Program-made: the position numbers and the translations under genes
Part shown: positions 54,673-63,098 of the stretch, piece after piece
Layout: each line of letters starts with the position of its first letter
How positions within the stretch are numbered: the first letter of the stretch is position 1
Notes under the pieces: generated by a model
The model's input: the letters and a program-made list of their open reading frames with translations, nothing else
Database searches by the model: none
What the model was told of the DNA's origin: nothing
Source: Solibacillus daqui
Lineage (GTDB): Bacteria > Bacillota > Bacilli > Bacillales_A > Planococcaceae
NCBI RefSeq assembly: GCF_028747805.1
Contig: NZ_CP114887.1
Coordinates: forward strand, 2,473,501 to 2,537,500
Reading direction: 5' to 3'
Length of the DNA stretch: 64,000 nucleotides

Positions 54673-55497
54673 TTAATAATCTGCCTTGTTTAATTTTTTC
54701 GAAATATATGTTGCTGATAAGTTCAGCGCTAAAATGATAACGATTAATACAATACCAACTGCCGCTGCTAAGCCAATATCACCCGCTTCTTGCGTTACTA
54801 AATACGAATGTACCGTTAATGTTCGTGCTGATGAGAAAATGCTTGATGGCATTGCTGCTACCGTTCCTGCTGTTAAGAAAATCGCTGCCGATTCCCCAAC
54901 GATACGGCCAATCGATAATATAATTCCCGATAAAATCCCTGGCATGGCACTTGGTAAAATTACTTTATATAATGTTTGTAATTTTGTTGTACCAAGCGCT
55001 AACGAGCCTTCACGATAAGTTGCTGGCACTGTTTTTAATGCCTCTTCTGTCGTACGAATAATGACTGGTAAAACGATAATTGTTAACGTTAATGATGCTG
55101 CTATAATCGACATCCCTAATTTTAAAATGGCTACGAAAAATACCGCTCCGAATAACCCATAGATGATCGAAGGTATCCCGGTTAAGCTTTCCGTTGCATA
55201 ACGAATTATATTTACTAAACGACCTTGCTTTGCATATTCATGTAAGTAAACCGCCGCTAAAATCCCGATTGGCGTTGCAATCACTAATGAAATTATTATG
55301 GTTAAAATTGTCGTTACAATCATTGGGAAAATCCCACCGTCACCTGATGGCGAATAATCTCCAAAAATAAAGTCAAAGCTTATATATGAAAATCCTTTAT
55401 AAAAAATATAACCAACAATGACAACTAATACTGCGACTGACACAAAAGCTGAAGCCCATAATAAGCCGCGTAAAATATTATCTTTCATTTGACGCAT
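54673..55497 (-). CDS. pstA: Phosphate ABC transporter permease PstA
   Basis: 274 residues, six membrane helices; SPSGDGGIFPMIVTTI near the N-terminus and the EAA loop RTTEEALKTVPATYREGSLALGTTK (in parts) contacting PstB. The start ATG 55497 begins one base after the pstC stop, with AAGGGAG upstream; the longer frame inside pstC is rejected. Confidence 0.95.
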   Translation of the reverse strand: MRQMKDNILRGLLWASAFVSVAVLVVIVGYIFYKGFSYISFDFIFGDYSPSGDGGIFPMIVTTILTIIISLVIATPIGILAAVYLHEYAKQGRLVNIIRYATESLTGIPSIIYGLFGAVFFVAILKLGMSIIAASLTLTIIVLPVIIRTTEEALKTVPATYREGSLALGTTKLQTLYKVILPSAMPGILSGIILSIGRIVGESAAIFLTAGTVAAMPSSIFSSARTLTVHSYLVTQEAGDIGLAAAVGIVLIVIILALNLSATYISKKLNKADY

Positions 55498-55498
55498 A

Positions 55499-56413
55499 TT
55501 ACTTAGCTCCCTTCGCTGTGATGCGTGATAGTACAAAGTTTAATAGTAAGATAAATGAGAATAACACAATTCCTGTTGCAAATAGCATTTCCTGGTGTGT
55601 ACCTGCTGCGTAACCCATTTCCAGTGCGATATTCGTCGTCAATGGACGCACCGAATCGGTTAAGCTTGTCGGGATAATCAGTGAGTTTCCGGCCACTAAA
55701 ATTACAGCCATCGTCTCGCCTAACGCACGACCTAAACCAAGCACAATTGCAGCCATAATCCCTGATTTTGCTGCAGGTACAACGACTTTAAAAATCGTAC
55801 CAATTTGTGATACACCTAGTGCTAGAGAACCTTCACGATATGTTTTCGGCACCGCACGAATTGCTGTTTCTGCTACTGTTACAATCGTTGGTAGCATCAT
55901 GATTGCTAACACTAATATCACCGCAATCAAGCTTTGTCCACGTGCTAAGCCTAAGTTATTTTGTAAAAAAGGTACGATAATCGCTAAACCGAACACCCCA
56001 TATAACACCGAAGGAATCCCTGCTAATAATTGAATAGCTGGTGAAACAATTTTCGCTACTGACTTTGGTGCAATTTCCGCTAAAAAAATCGCTGTTAATA
56101 AGCCCACAGGTACCCCAATAATAAGTGCGCCAATCGTTGCATAAATCGATGCGACAATCATTGGAAAAATCCCGAATTTATCTTCTGACGGAACCCAATC
56201 ACTTCCAAAGATAAAATCTAAGAAACTATAACCACCTGTTACAAATGGGTTTGCCCCTTTATAAAATACGAAGCCTACGATAAGTAGTAGACTTACTACT
56301 GAAAGTAATGCACAGGCTAAGAAAATTTTTGATGATAAGCTTTCTAAAAAGTATTTACGTTTATTGCCTTTACTTATTTGCTGTTGTACGTCATATTCTC
56401 TTTGTGTTGTCAC
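55499..56413 (-). CDS. pstC: Phosphate ABC transporter permease PstC
   Basis: 304 residues, six membrane helices; FGIFPMIVASIYATIGALI and the EAA loop AETAIRAVPKTYREGSLALG. I place the start at the GTG at 56413 because GGAGG lies eight bases before it; an ATG at 56428 overlaps that site and a GTG at 56434 has no ribosome binding site. 22 bases after pstS. Confidence 0.93.
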   Translation of the reverse strand: MTTQREYDVQQQISKGNKRKYFLESLSSKIFLACALLSVVSLLLIVGFVFYKGANPFVTGGYSFLDFIFGSDWVPSEDKFGIFPMIVASIYATIGALIIGVPVGLLTAIFLAEIAPKSVAKIVSPAIQLLAGIPSVLYGVFGLAIIVPFLQNNLGLARGQSLIAVILVLAIMMLPTIVTVAETAIRAVPKTYREGSLALGVSQIGTIFKVVVPAAKSGIMAAIVLGLGRALGETMAVILVAGNSLIIPTSLTDSVRPLTTNIALEMGYAAGTHQEMLFATGIVLFSFILLLNFVLSRITAKGAK

Positions 56414-56435
56414 AGCTTTGTCCTCCATGCCCACA

Positions 56436-57260
56436 TTATTTCGTTAATGGAATCGCACCTGCTGATTCCACAATTTTTTGTCCATCTTCACTTAATATAT
56501 AGTCCATAAATTTCGTTGCTGCTTGTGGCACTTCCTTATCGTAGACAAATATGAATGGTCTCGATAATTCATATTTCCCATCTAGTACATTTGCTGCCTG
56601 CGCTTGTACACCGTTAATTGCTAATGCCGAAACGGTTTCATCGATATATTCGAACGAAATAAATCCGACCGCATGTTTATTTGTCGCAACCGTCGTTTTT
56701 ATATTTCCGTTACCACTTGCTACAATCGCATTTCGAATCAATTCACCCGATTCGTAGCCTACAATTTCTTGAAATGCATCGCGTGAACCTGATCCGTCCT
56801 CACGTGATACAACGACGATTTCCATATCCTTACCGCCAAGCTCTTTCCAGTTTGTGATTTCCCCTGTAAAGATTTGCTTCACTTGCTCCATCGTCAAGTC
56901 TTTCACTGGATTCGATGGATGGGTTACGACAACAATCCCGTCATACGCAATGACAAGTTGTTCAATTCCTGAATCGATTTCTTCTTGCTTTAAATCACGC
57001 GAACTCATACCAATTTGAGAAACGCCGTTAATAGCATTTGTTATCCCTGCTGATGACCCAATTTGATTAATTTCTATTTTGACATCTTCTGTTTCTTCAT
57101 ATTTAATCGCTAATTTTTCTGCTAAAGGTCCGACAGATGTAGACCCCGAAATTGTAACGAGTTGTCCTCCGCCATTTGAACTCTCTGACTTCCCACCACA
57201 TGCAGCTAGTAGCATAATTGTGATTGCAAATGTAATTATATAGATTGTCTTTTTCAACAT
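56436..57260 (-). CDS. pstS: Phosphate-binding lipoprotein PstS
   Basis: 274 residues from the ATG at 57260 (GGAGG eight bases upstream). Signal peptide with lipobox LLAAC, lipidated Cys at about 21. Ligand-binding motifs SGSTSVGPLAEKLA, IGMSSRDLK and SREDGSGSRDAF are those of bacterial PstS. First gene of the operon, behind a Pho box. Confidence 0.96.
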   Translation of the reverse strand: MLKKTIYIITFAITIMLLAACGGKSESSNGGGQLVTISGSTSVGPLAEKLAIKYEETEDVKIEINQIGSSAGITNAINGVSQIGMSSRDLKQEEIDSGIEQLVIAYDGIVVVTHPSNPVKDLTMEQVKQIFTGEITNWKELGGKDMEIVVVSREDGSGSRDAFQEIVGYESGELIRNAIVASGNGNIKTTVATNKHAVGFISFEYIDETVSALAINGVQAQAANVLDGKYELSRPFIFVYDKEVPQAATKFMDYILSEDGQKIVESAGAIPLTK

Positions 57261-57320
57261 GTTGCCATCCTCCAAGCATTTTCTATCTGCCTTAACAATA
57301 ACGTTCAATTTTTAATGTTC

Positions 57321-57348
57321 TGTACGAAACGTGTAAACCTTCTGTAAA
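57321..57348 (-). promoter_or_regulatory. Pho box of the pst operon
   Basis: On the minus strand TTTACA (57343-57348), TTTACA (57332-57337) and CGTACA (57321-57326) are repeated at exactly 11 bases. This is the TT(A/C/T)ACA spacing of PhoP binding sites in Bacillus. It ends 60 bases before the pstS start codon. Confidence 0.75.
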
Positions 57349-57591
57349 TTGTGAAGAACAAAACAAAAATTGATAGAAAAAAGAACAATACTTTCAGAAT
57401 AATCAATTAAAATAGCGATTTTTTGTTAATATTTAGTGTATTTTTGTAAATACAACGCAAATTCACGAGGTTATTTTGTAATATTTTCATTTCTCACTTC
57501 ATAAATATGGCGAAATGATGAGCAAAATTGTGCGATAACTTTTTTAAGTTGCGAAAGCTGTTGTTCGCACATGAATTATCCGAAAAGTTTG

Positions 57592-57627
57592 TTTACATTG
57601 GATTTACAAAAGGAAATTATCTTTACA
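57592..57627 (+). promoter_or_regulatory. TTTACA repeats on the plus strand, possible second Pho box
   Basis: TTTACA at 57592-57597 and again at 57603-57608 (11-base spacing), and a third at 57622-57627 out of register. They point toward the EamA transporter leader. Could be a PhoP site or a chance pair in AT-rich DNA. The rest of the 57309-57720 gap holds no gene; a likely -10, TATACT, is at 57687-57692. Confidence 0.4.
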
Positions 57628-57726
57628 AGATTGCAATTGTTCTAGTGAAATAAAAAGCAAGTATATGTATTCCAGAACAAATACTGTATACTAATTTAAA
57701 AATTATGAAAGAAGGAAGTGAAGACG

Positions 57727-57780
57727 ATGTTTTATACACCATTATTTGAACAGGACGTACCAGTGATTCTTCTTCCATAA
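57727..57780 (+). CDS. 17-residue leader peptide of the EamA transporter gene
   Basis: ATG at 57727 to TAA at 57778-57780, encoding MFYTPLFEQDVPVILLP. AAGGA lies about ten bases before the ATG. The last codons (ATT CTT CTT CCA) overlap the first arm of a set of alternative hairpins that ends on the ribosome binding site of the downstream gene, the layout of ribosome-stalling leader peptides such as those of erm and cat genes. No peptide of this sequence is known to me. Confidence 0.6.
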   Translation: MFYTPLFEQDVPVILLP

Positions 57781-57833
57781 CGGTAGAAGAAATTTTCTTC
57801 CGTTTTCGGACAGGCATTTTACAAACGGAGGAA
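57766..57833 (+). promoter_or_regulatory. Translational attenuator controlling the EamA transporter
   Basis: Four segments can pair in turn. Segment 1, TTCTTCTTCC at 57767-57776 (end of the leader ORF); segment 2, GG-TA-GAAGAA at 57782-57791; segment 3, TTCTTCCGTTT at 57795-57805; segment 4, AAACGGAGGAA at 57823-57833. Segment 3 with 4 forms an 11-bp stem with a single G-T pair that buries the whole GGAGG ribosome binding site; segment 2 with 3 (6 bp plus) would free it; segment 1 with 2 allows 3 with 4. No T run follows, so the control is expected at translation. Confidence 0.65.
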
Positions 57834-57839
57834 TCAAAA

Positions 57840-58712
57840 ATGAATGAAAAATTAGTAGGCGCTTTATTTTTATCGCTCGCAGCAAGCATTTGGGGCGGGA
57901 TGTACGTTGTTGTAAAGGTAGTAGTTGACGTTGTACCACCATTTGAACTAGTGTGGATGCGCTATTTCATTGCGGCTATTACGTTACTCATCATCGGTTT
58001 CATAACAAAACAAATTTGGGCAATTGCAAAGAAAGATTGGTTAATTATTTTCATCGTGGCTCTCATTGGGAATACGATCTCGATTGTGACACAGGAAATG
58101 GGCACGCTGCTTTCTAGTGCTCAAATGGGGACTATCATTACTGCCACAACCCCTGCTTTTATGGTGTTATTTGCGCGTTTCGTATTAAAAGAGACGCTTA
58201 CTTGGAAAAAGTGCTTTTCAATTGTGCTTGCTACAATTGGGGTTGCAATCATTGTTGGCAACGGTGCGATTGATAGCACTCAGCAACTTGGTGGTGTTTA
58301 TTTACTGATTGCAGCACTTACCTGGGCATTCATGTCTGTGCTTATAAAAAAAATTCCTGCCAGTTATTCGCAAATTGTAGTCACGACGTACACTTCAAGT
58401 ATTGCAGTTATTTTATTGACCCCTATTGTTTTACCGAAACTATCGCAGTTAAATACGGAAGCAATGACTCAGCCTTCAATTTGGGGAGGCTTACTATATT
58501 TAGGTATCATTTCTACTGCATGTGGCTTTTTACTTTGGAACAAAGGCCTGCAGCTCATGAATGCTTCTAGTGGCGGCTTATTTTTCTTTTTGCAGCCGAT
58601 TGTTGGCACATTTTTAGGTTGGGTACTACTCGGAGAAACTATTGGCTGGTCGTTTTGGATTGGAACGGTATTGATATTTGTCGGGATATTTTTAGTAATA
58701 ATAGAAGAGTAA
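57840..58712 (+). CDS. DMT superfamily (EamA) transporter
   Basis: 290 residues, ten membrane helices, two EamA repeats (about 5-135 and 150-288), with SIWGGMYVVVK, VWMRYFIAAI, ATTPAFMVLF, KETLTWKK in repeat 1 and LLWNKGLQLMNAS, LQPIVGTFLGWVLLGE in repeat 2. Family members export amino acids, metabolites or drugs; substrate unknown. GGAGGA lies eight bases before the ATG and is covered by the attenuator stem. Inducible resistance or export would fit the leader, but this is inference. Confidence 0.9.
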   Translation: MNEKLVGALFLSLAASIWGGMYVVVKVVVDVVPPFELVWMRYFIAAITLLIIGFITKQIWAIAKKDWLIIFIVALIGNTISIVTQEMGTLLSSAQMGTIITATTPAFMVLFARFVLKETLTWKKCFSIVLATIGVAIIVGNGAIDSTQQLGGVYLLIAALTWAFMSVLIKKIPASYSQIVVTTYTSSIAVILLTPIVLPKLSQLNTEAMTQPSIWGGLLYLGIISTACGFLLWNKGLQLMNASSGGLFFFLQPIVGTFLGWVLLGETIGWSFWIGTVLIFVGIFLVIIEE

Positions 58713-58719
58713 AAATTAC

Positions 58720-58747
58720 GGACGTATCGTTGAAATAACATACGTCC
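58720..58747 (+). terminator. Terminator after the EamA transporter
   Basis: 8-bp stem GGACGTAT/ATACGTCC (58720-58727 with 58740-58747), 12-base loop, T-rich tail. Confidence 0.65.
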
Positions 58748-58774
58748 ATTTCTTATAGAAGGAGGCTACATTTT

Positions 58775-58887
58775 GAATCAATTACGCCTCGGCGTAATTG
58801 CGTCCAGATTTTTTTCAAGCTCGCTTGAAAAACTCCCCTAAAAAATCCGTGACATCCGCCGGGGATTAACTTGGTTCAGCCGGGGTT
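58775..58887 (-). repeat. Dispersed intergenic element, copy B
   Basis: Inverted relative to copy A. Read on the minus strand it runs from GGCTGAACCAAG through CCCCGGCGGATGTCACGGATT, AGGGGAG, TCAAGC-GAGCTTGA and TCTGGACGCAATTACG to CGTAATTGATTC (block names given in parts). The plus strand just before it carries GGAGG and a TTG codon, and a broken acetyltransferase frame starts directly after it. Confidence 0.75.
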
Positions 58888-58890
58888 TGA

Positions 58891-59090
58891 ATCGAAGAAC
58901 TAAATTTACATAAAGCCTCACTCGGGGTTTTTAAATTTAATAAAGCGGCGTTCAGTGCTATTTAAGTGTGGGGTTCGTTCAAGAGGGGCTGCTAAGTGAA
59001 GGTCGTAAATTTGAAGATGAATATTTTTATTTGATTAAAATGGGCATGTTGAGTAGTGAATGGAATAGCAAAAAGTATTTCTACATGTGA
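58891..59090 (+). pseudogene. Remnant of a RimJ/RimL-type GNAT acetyltransferase
   Basis: Two open stretches make up the C-terminal third of a GNAT protein: IEELNLHKASLGVFKFNKAAF (in parts; 58891 to about 58953), then after a frameshift CYLSVGFVQEGLLSEG and YFYLIKMGMLSSEW to the TGA at 59088-59090. These match the family pattern LNLHK-L-VF-FN-AA-CY--VGF-EG. The N-terminal ~110 residues are missing; dispersed element copy B occupies the place directly upstream. Not functional. Confidence 0.75.
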
Positions 59091-59115
59091 GGTTATTTCC
59101 GAAAATAGTGAAAAA

Positions 59116-59147
59116 TGCTTGTCCGAAAAGTGATTTCTGGACAAGCA
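59116..59147 (+). terminator. Hairpin after the GNAT remnant
   Basis: 9-bp perfect stem TGCTTGTCC/GGACAAGCA (59116-59124 with 59139-59147). Possibly the old terminator of the pseudogene; T run is poor. Confidence 0.4.
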
Positions 59148-59169
59148 CTTATGCGCCGAGGATAAAGTC

Positions 59170-59213
59170 GAATCCGTAACATCTTAAAGATGCTCTAACC
59201 TATTTCAGCCGAT
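59170..59213 (-). repeat. Diverged fragment of the dispersed element, copy C
   Basis: AATCCGTAACATC ... CTAACC ... TTCAGCCG follows the same order as AATCCGTGACATC ... TTAACTTGG TTCAGCCG in copy B, same orientation. Only about 44 bases are alignable; the rest has decayed. Confidence 0.4.
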
Positions 59214-59219
59214 GTTTAG

Positions 59220-59657
59220 TCACCCACTGAAATAAGTTAAATCTTTCTTTAAATAATAATGCTCAAAATCTCTACCTACATTATTAATACTACCAAACAC
59301 TTCGTAACCATTCTTTTTATAGAAATCTAGTGCCTGAAAACTTAGAGTATCTACTTTAATGAAATCACATTTTTTACTTAATGCAATTTCCTCTAGTTCT
59401 AATAACAATTTCGTTCCATATCCAGAATTTCTAAGATCCTCATCTACAATAAGGATATATATCTCCAACCAATTCCAACATACGGCGCTCATAATTCCAC
59501 CATAAATTTTCCCACTATCATCTTTAATAAATAAACAGATTTCTTCATACCTATCTCTTAAGTCTTTTGGAAAGTGTTTTAAATTAAATTTATACAGTTC
59601 ATCTTCGAGATATTGTTTATCCGTTTTAGTTATCTCTCTAGTAATATGAAGTGACAT
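59220..59657 (-). CDS. GNAT family N-acetyltransferase
   Basis: 145 residues; acetyl-CoA site VDEDLRNSGYGTKLLLELE (about 74-92, R-x-x-G-x-G form), followed by ALDFYKKNGYEVFGSI. Substrate unknown; the close VxxLRxxGxGxxLL fit and the FxKxxTL-like region recall aminoglycoside or small-molecule acetyltransferases, but nothing decides this. Codon use is clearly AT-richer than the housekeeping genes. Confidence 0.85.
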   Translation of the reverse strand: MSLHITREITKTDKQYLEDELYKFNLKHFPKDLRDRYEEICLFIKDDSGKIYGGIMSAVCWNWLEIYILIVDEDLRNSGYGTKLLLELEEIALSKKCDFIKVDTLSFQALDFYKKNGYEVFGSINNVGRDFEHYYLKKDLTYFSG

Positions 59658-59767
59658 TTGCTACTTTCTCCTTTTCTCCCTAATTATTAAATTTAACTAA
59701 CTTCTATAAAATGATGTAAAAAACCTTTCACTTACTATAAATATCCAGATAATATCGAAATATCAAA

Positions 59768-60232
59768 TTATTTATTGATTAACCAAGAACGTAATTTTTC
59801 TGCGTAATAAGGACGTTCATCAGGCATTGTAAAGACACCTTTTGTCATGTAAAGATTGTCACCTTCGTACCTTGGATATACATGAAGATGATAATGCCAT
59901 ACGTCTTGATTTCCTGCTGGTTCATTATGTTGACGAGTAGAAATTCCATCACAACCATATGTATTTTTCATTGCAAATGCGGTTAATTGAGCTACACGAT
60001 GAATTTCAGCAGCCATTTCTACCGGAAGTTCATAAATATTTTCATAATGTTGATTCGGAACAACTAGAACATGTCCTTTATTGTTCGGCCACCATTTACT
60101 AGCAATAAATGCAGCAACATGTTCGTTTTGATATATTATATCTCTTTGTTTTGTTCCGTTATTTTGTTTTTCTTTACCAGAAACAATTCGGCAAAATGGA
60201 CATTCATAACCTTTTGGCATATGTGTATGCAA
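59768..60232 (-). CDS. HIT family hydrolase
   Basis: 154 residues with the histidine triad in VWHYHLHVYPRY (about 112-123), a CPFC pair near the N-terminus (possible zinc site) and GHVLVVPNQHYENIYEL. Hydrolyses or transfers nucleotide monophosphates by family. Start TTG at 60232 follows AAGGAAG; an internal ATG four codons later has poorer spacing. Confidence 0.88.
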   Translation of the reverse strand: MHTHMPKGYECPFCRIVSGKEKQNNGTKQRDIIYQNEHVAAFIASKWWPNNKGHVLVVPNQHYENIYELPVEMAAEIHRVAQLTAFAMKNTYGCDGISTRQHNEPAGNQDVWHYHLHVYPRYEGDNLYMTKGVFTMPDERPYYAEKLRSWLINK

Positions 60233-60396
60233 TCTATTTCACTTCCTTTCGATGATTCGATTTTACGAATACAAGAATACCAAAATAATCCTATTCTAAT
60301 TATACAGAAAATGGTACCTCTTTTTCATTAATAATTAAACTTTATTTAAACCCGAACATCTTTTTTATAAACTGCACAAATATTAATAAAAATAAA

Positions 60397-60435
60397 AAAC
60401 CGAAACCCCTATTTAAAGATAGGGAGTTTCGGTTT
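60397..60435 (-). terminator. Terminator after nrdJ
   Basis: 15-bp stem with one mismatch (60397-60412 with 60419-60435), T tract on the minus strand, about 40 bases after the nrdJ stop codon. Confidence 0.88.
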
Positions 60436-60476
60436 AACTTTATTTCAAAGCTACACAATTAATACGCTATTTTAAA

Positions 60477-63047
60477 TTACAAGCCACATTTTAGCTGTGC
60501 ACCACAGTTTGTACATGTGTTACAGCCGCCCATTTCTTCTACCGTACCTTGACGACAAACTGGACATGTGTTGCCGACTTCTGACCCGATTGTTACGTCA
60601 GTGTCTGTTAATGGTTTAATTGTATCCACTAATACGACTTGACGCTTTACCTGTTCCTCGGCTTGCTTTAATTCTTCAAATTCTAATTGTTCATCACTAT
60701 TTGCTTCTTCCGCTTTAAGTGTTAAAACTTGTGTATCACGAGAGCCGTCTACGTATACCGTTCCGCCTTTTGCGCCACCATTATAAAGACGCTCGTACAC
60801 TTTTTGTACCTGCTCTACACCATAGCCTTTTGGTGCGTTTACTGTTTTCGAAATCGATGAATCAATCCAGTTTTGGATGATGCACTGTACATCGGCATGC
60901 GCCTCTGCTGAAAGCTCCATTGACGATTTGAACCAGCTTGGTAAATTATTTTCATCTACGCCTGGATTTGCCTCTAAATACTCTTTAACGATTTCTGCTT
61001 TTACTTCAATAAACTTCCCTAAACGTCCTGAACGGTAATACGTGAAGCTGAAGTATGGCTCAAGTCCTGTTGCAACACCAACCATGGTACCAGTTGATCC
61101 AGTCGGTGCAACTGTTAATAGGTGTGAATTGCGAATACCGTTAGCAACTACACCTTCGCGAATATGCTGTGGCATTTTTTTCATGAAACCAGTATGGATA
61201 AAGGCTTCACGTAAACGCGCTGTTTCTTCTTCCGTATCACCTTGTAAGAATGGGAAGCTACCACGCTCTGTTGCTAACTCGATTGATTGTTCATACGCAG
61301 CAGTTGCAATCGTTTTGAAAATCTCATCAACTAGCTGGTTACCTTCTTCTGAGCCGTATTCTTTTTCGCAATAAATTAAAAGATCGGCCAAGCCCATAAC
61401 ACCTAAACCAACACGGCGTTCGCCAAGGGCTTGCTTTTTGTTATCCTCTAAGAAGTAAGGTGTCGCATCAATTACATTGTCTTGCATACGTACACCGACT
61501 TTTACCGTTTCACGTAATGCATCGTAATCAACTGTTTTTGTTTCTTTGTTTGCAAACATCGCTAAGTTTACCGCAGCTAGGTTACAAACAGAATATGGTG
61601 CAAGTGGTTGTTCGCCACACGGATTCGTTGCAACGACTTGCTGACCATACGCTTTAGCATTCGTCATGTCGTTAGCATTATCAATGAAGAAAATTCCTGG
61701 CTCTGCTGCATAAGTTGCACAAACATTAATTAAATTCCACAGCTCTTTTGCCTTAATTGTGCGGTGAGTGCGTACTGGGTAACCTAGCTTTTCCCACTCG
61801 CGAACATCGCCTACTTCATGCCATTTTTCGTTGTATTCTAGCATTTGCTGTGGCGTGTAATTCGCTACATCTGGGAATCGTAATGGGAAATCTTCATTGT
61901 TTTCTACCGCATCCATAAATTCTTTCGTTAATGTGACCGAAATATTTGCGCCAGTTAAGAAATCTGGGTTGTGGACTGAGTACGTACCACCATCGCGAAG
62001 CTTCGTTTCAGCATCACGAATAATTGCTTCATTAAAGCCACCAAAGCCTTCGATGTTTTTATAATTAACAATCCCTTGATACATCGCGTCTTCTTGCTGA
62101 GACAAAGGCTTGAATTTTAATTTTTCTTTTGCTAAACGAATGATTGATTCATCATTTGTATTTTCGATTAAATATCGTAAAATACGTGGATTTTGCATTT
62201 TTGAAATGATAAATTCCACAATATCAGGATGCCAATCAGCTAGCATAATCATTTGTGCTCCACGTCTAGAACCACCTTGTTCAACAAGATGCGTTAGCTT
62301 AGCAATATCATCCAACCAGCTAACTGAGCCACTTGATTTACCATTAACTCCGCGTGCTAATGTGTTGCGAGGGCGTAGTGTTGAACCATTCGTACCAACA
62401 CCACCACCGCGGCTCATTATTTCCATTACTTGCTTACGGTGATCACTAATACCTTCACGTGAATCCGCAACAAATGGCATTACGTAACAGTTAAAGAACG
62501 TTACTTCAGTTTCAGAGCCAGCGCCATAAATAACGCGCCCTGCTGGTATAAAGTTCATCTTAACTAACTGTTCATAAAATTTTTCAAACCATTCTTGGCG
62601 TTTTTCCTCCGTTGTTTCAACAGCGGCTAAGCCCGTTGCATTACGCTTTGCAATTTGCTCATAATAAATTTCGAGCGGCTTTTCAATAATATCTAATGAA
62701 CGTTCAATTATGCCTGTCGTTTGTTCCTCGCCTTCTAATACATGACGATAATCTTCTTCAATACGAATAGTGGCTGTTTTTTTGTCCTGATTAATAGCCT
62801 CGATAATTCCAAGTCCACGCGCTGGGAATTTGGGATCTTGTTTCACAGTTAAGACAACAAAATCTCCTGCTTTTAATGTTTTCTTTTCCGTATCTTTAAA
62901 AGAATAACGGTCAATCATGACAAGACGTGAAACTCCTTTATGCGTAATGTGCATATCCGGTGTAATCGGATGCACTTGCGGAAATTGTTCAATATCTTGA
63001 TTAAGTTGATTGACTGGGATGGATTGTTCTACCACACTTACCACCAC
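60477..63047 (-). CDS. nrdJ: Adenosylcobalamin-dependent ribonucleotide reductase (class II)
   Basis: Makes deoxyribonucleotides with vitamin B12 and without an oxygen-dependent radical subunit. About 856 residues. Seen: FFNCYVMPFV (first redox Cys), SRGGGVGTNGSTLRPR, the active-site NPCGEQPLAPYSVCNLAAVN (in parts), GVRMQDNVIDATPYF, PTGSTGTMVGVATG and a C-terminal zinc ribbon with two CxxC pairs (NTCPVC, GCNTCTNC). The start is a GTG at 63047 (or 63044) after AAGGGGG; the open frame further upstream reaches the regulatory region. Preceded by an NrdR box. I saw no cobalamin riboswitch in the 250-base gap. Confidence 0.94.
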   Translation of the reverse strand: MVVSVVEQSIPVNQLNQDIEQFPQVHPITPDMHITHKGVSRLVMIDRYSFKDTEKKTLKAGDFVVLTVKQDPKFPARGLGIIEAINQDKKTATIRIEEDYRHVLEGEEQTTGIIERSLDIIEKPLEIYYEQIAKRNATGLAAVETTEEKRQEWFEKFYEQLVKMNFIPAGRVIYGAGSETEVTFFNCYVMPFVADSREGISDHRKQVMEIMSRGGGVGTNGSTLRPRNTLARGVNGKSSGSVSWLDDIAKLTHLVEQGGSRRGAQMIMLADWHPDIVEFIISKMQNPRILRYLIENTNDESIIRLAKEKLKFKPLSQQEDAMYQGIVNYKNIEGFGGFNEAIIRDAETKLRDGGTYSVHNPDFLTGANISVTLTKEFMDAVENNEDFPLRFPDVANYTPQQMLEYNEKWHEVGDVREWEKLGYPVRTHRTIKAKELWNLINVCATYAAEPGIFFIDNANDMTNAKAYGQQVVATNPCGEQPLAPYSVCNLAAVNLAMFANKETKTVDYDALRETVKVGVRMQDNVIDATPYFLEDNKKQALGERRVGLGVMGLADLLIYCEKEYGSEEGNQLVDEIFKTIATAAYEQSIELATERGSFPFLQGDTEEETARLREAFIHTGFMKKMPQHIREGVVANGIRNSHLLTVAPTGSTGTMVGVATGLEPYFSFTYYRSGRLGKFIEVKAEIVKEYLEANPGVDENNLPSWFKSSMELSAEAHADVQCIIQNWIDSSISKTVNAPKGYGVEQVQKVYERLYNGGAKGGTVYVDGSRDTQVLTLKAEEANSDEQLEFEELKQAEEQVKRQVVLVDTIKPLTDTDVTIGSEVGNTCPVCRQGTVEEMGGCNTCTNCGAQLKCGL

Positions 63048-63098
63048 ATAAGCCCCCTTTGAACGATTTATTAATTTTATAGTCCCCAACAAAAACGA

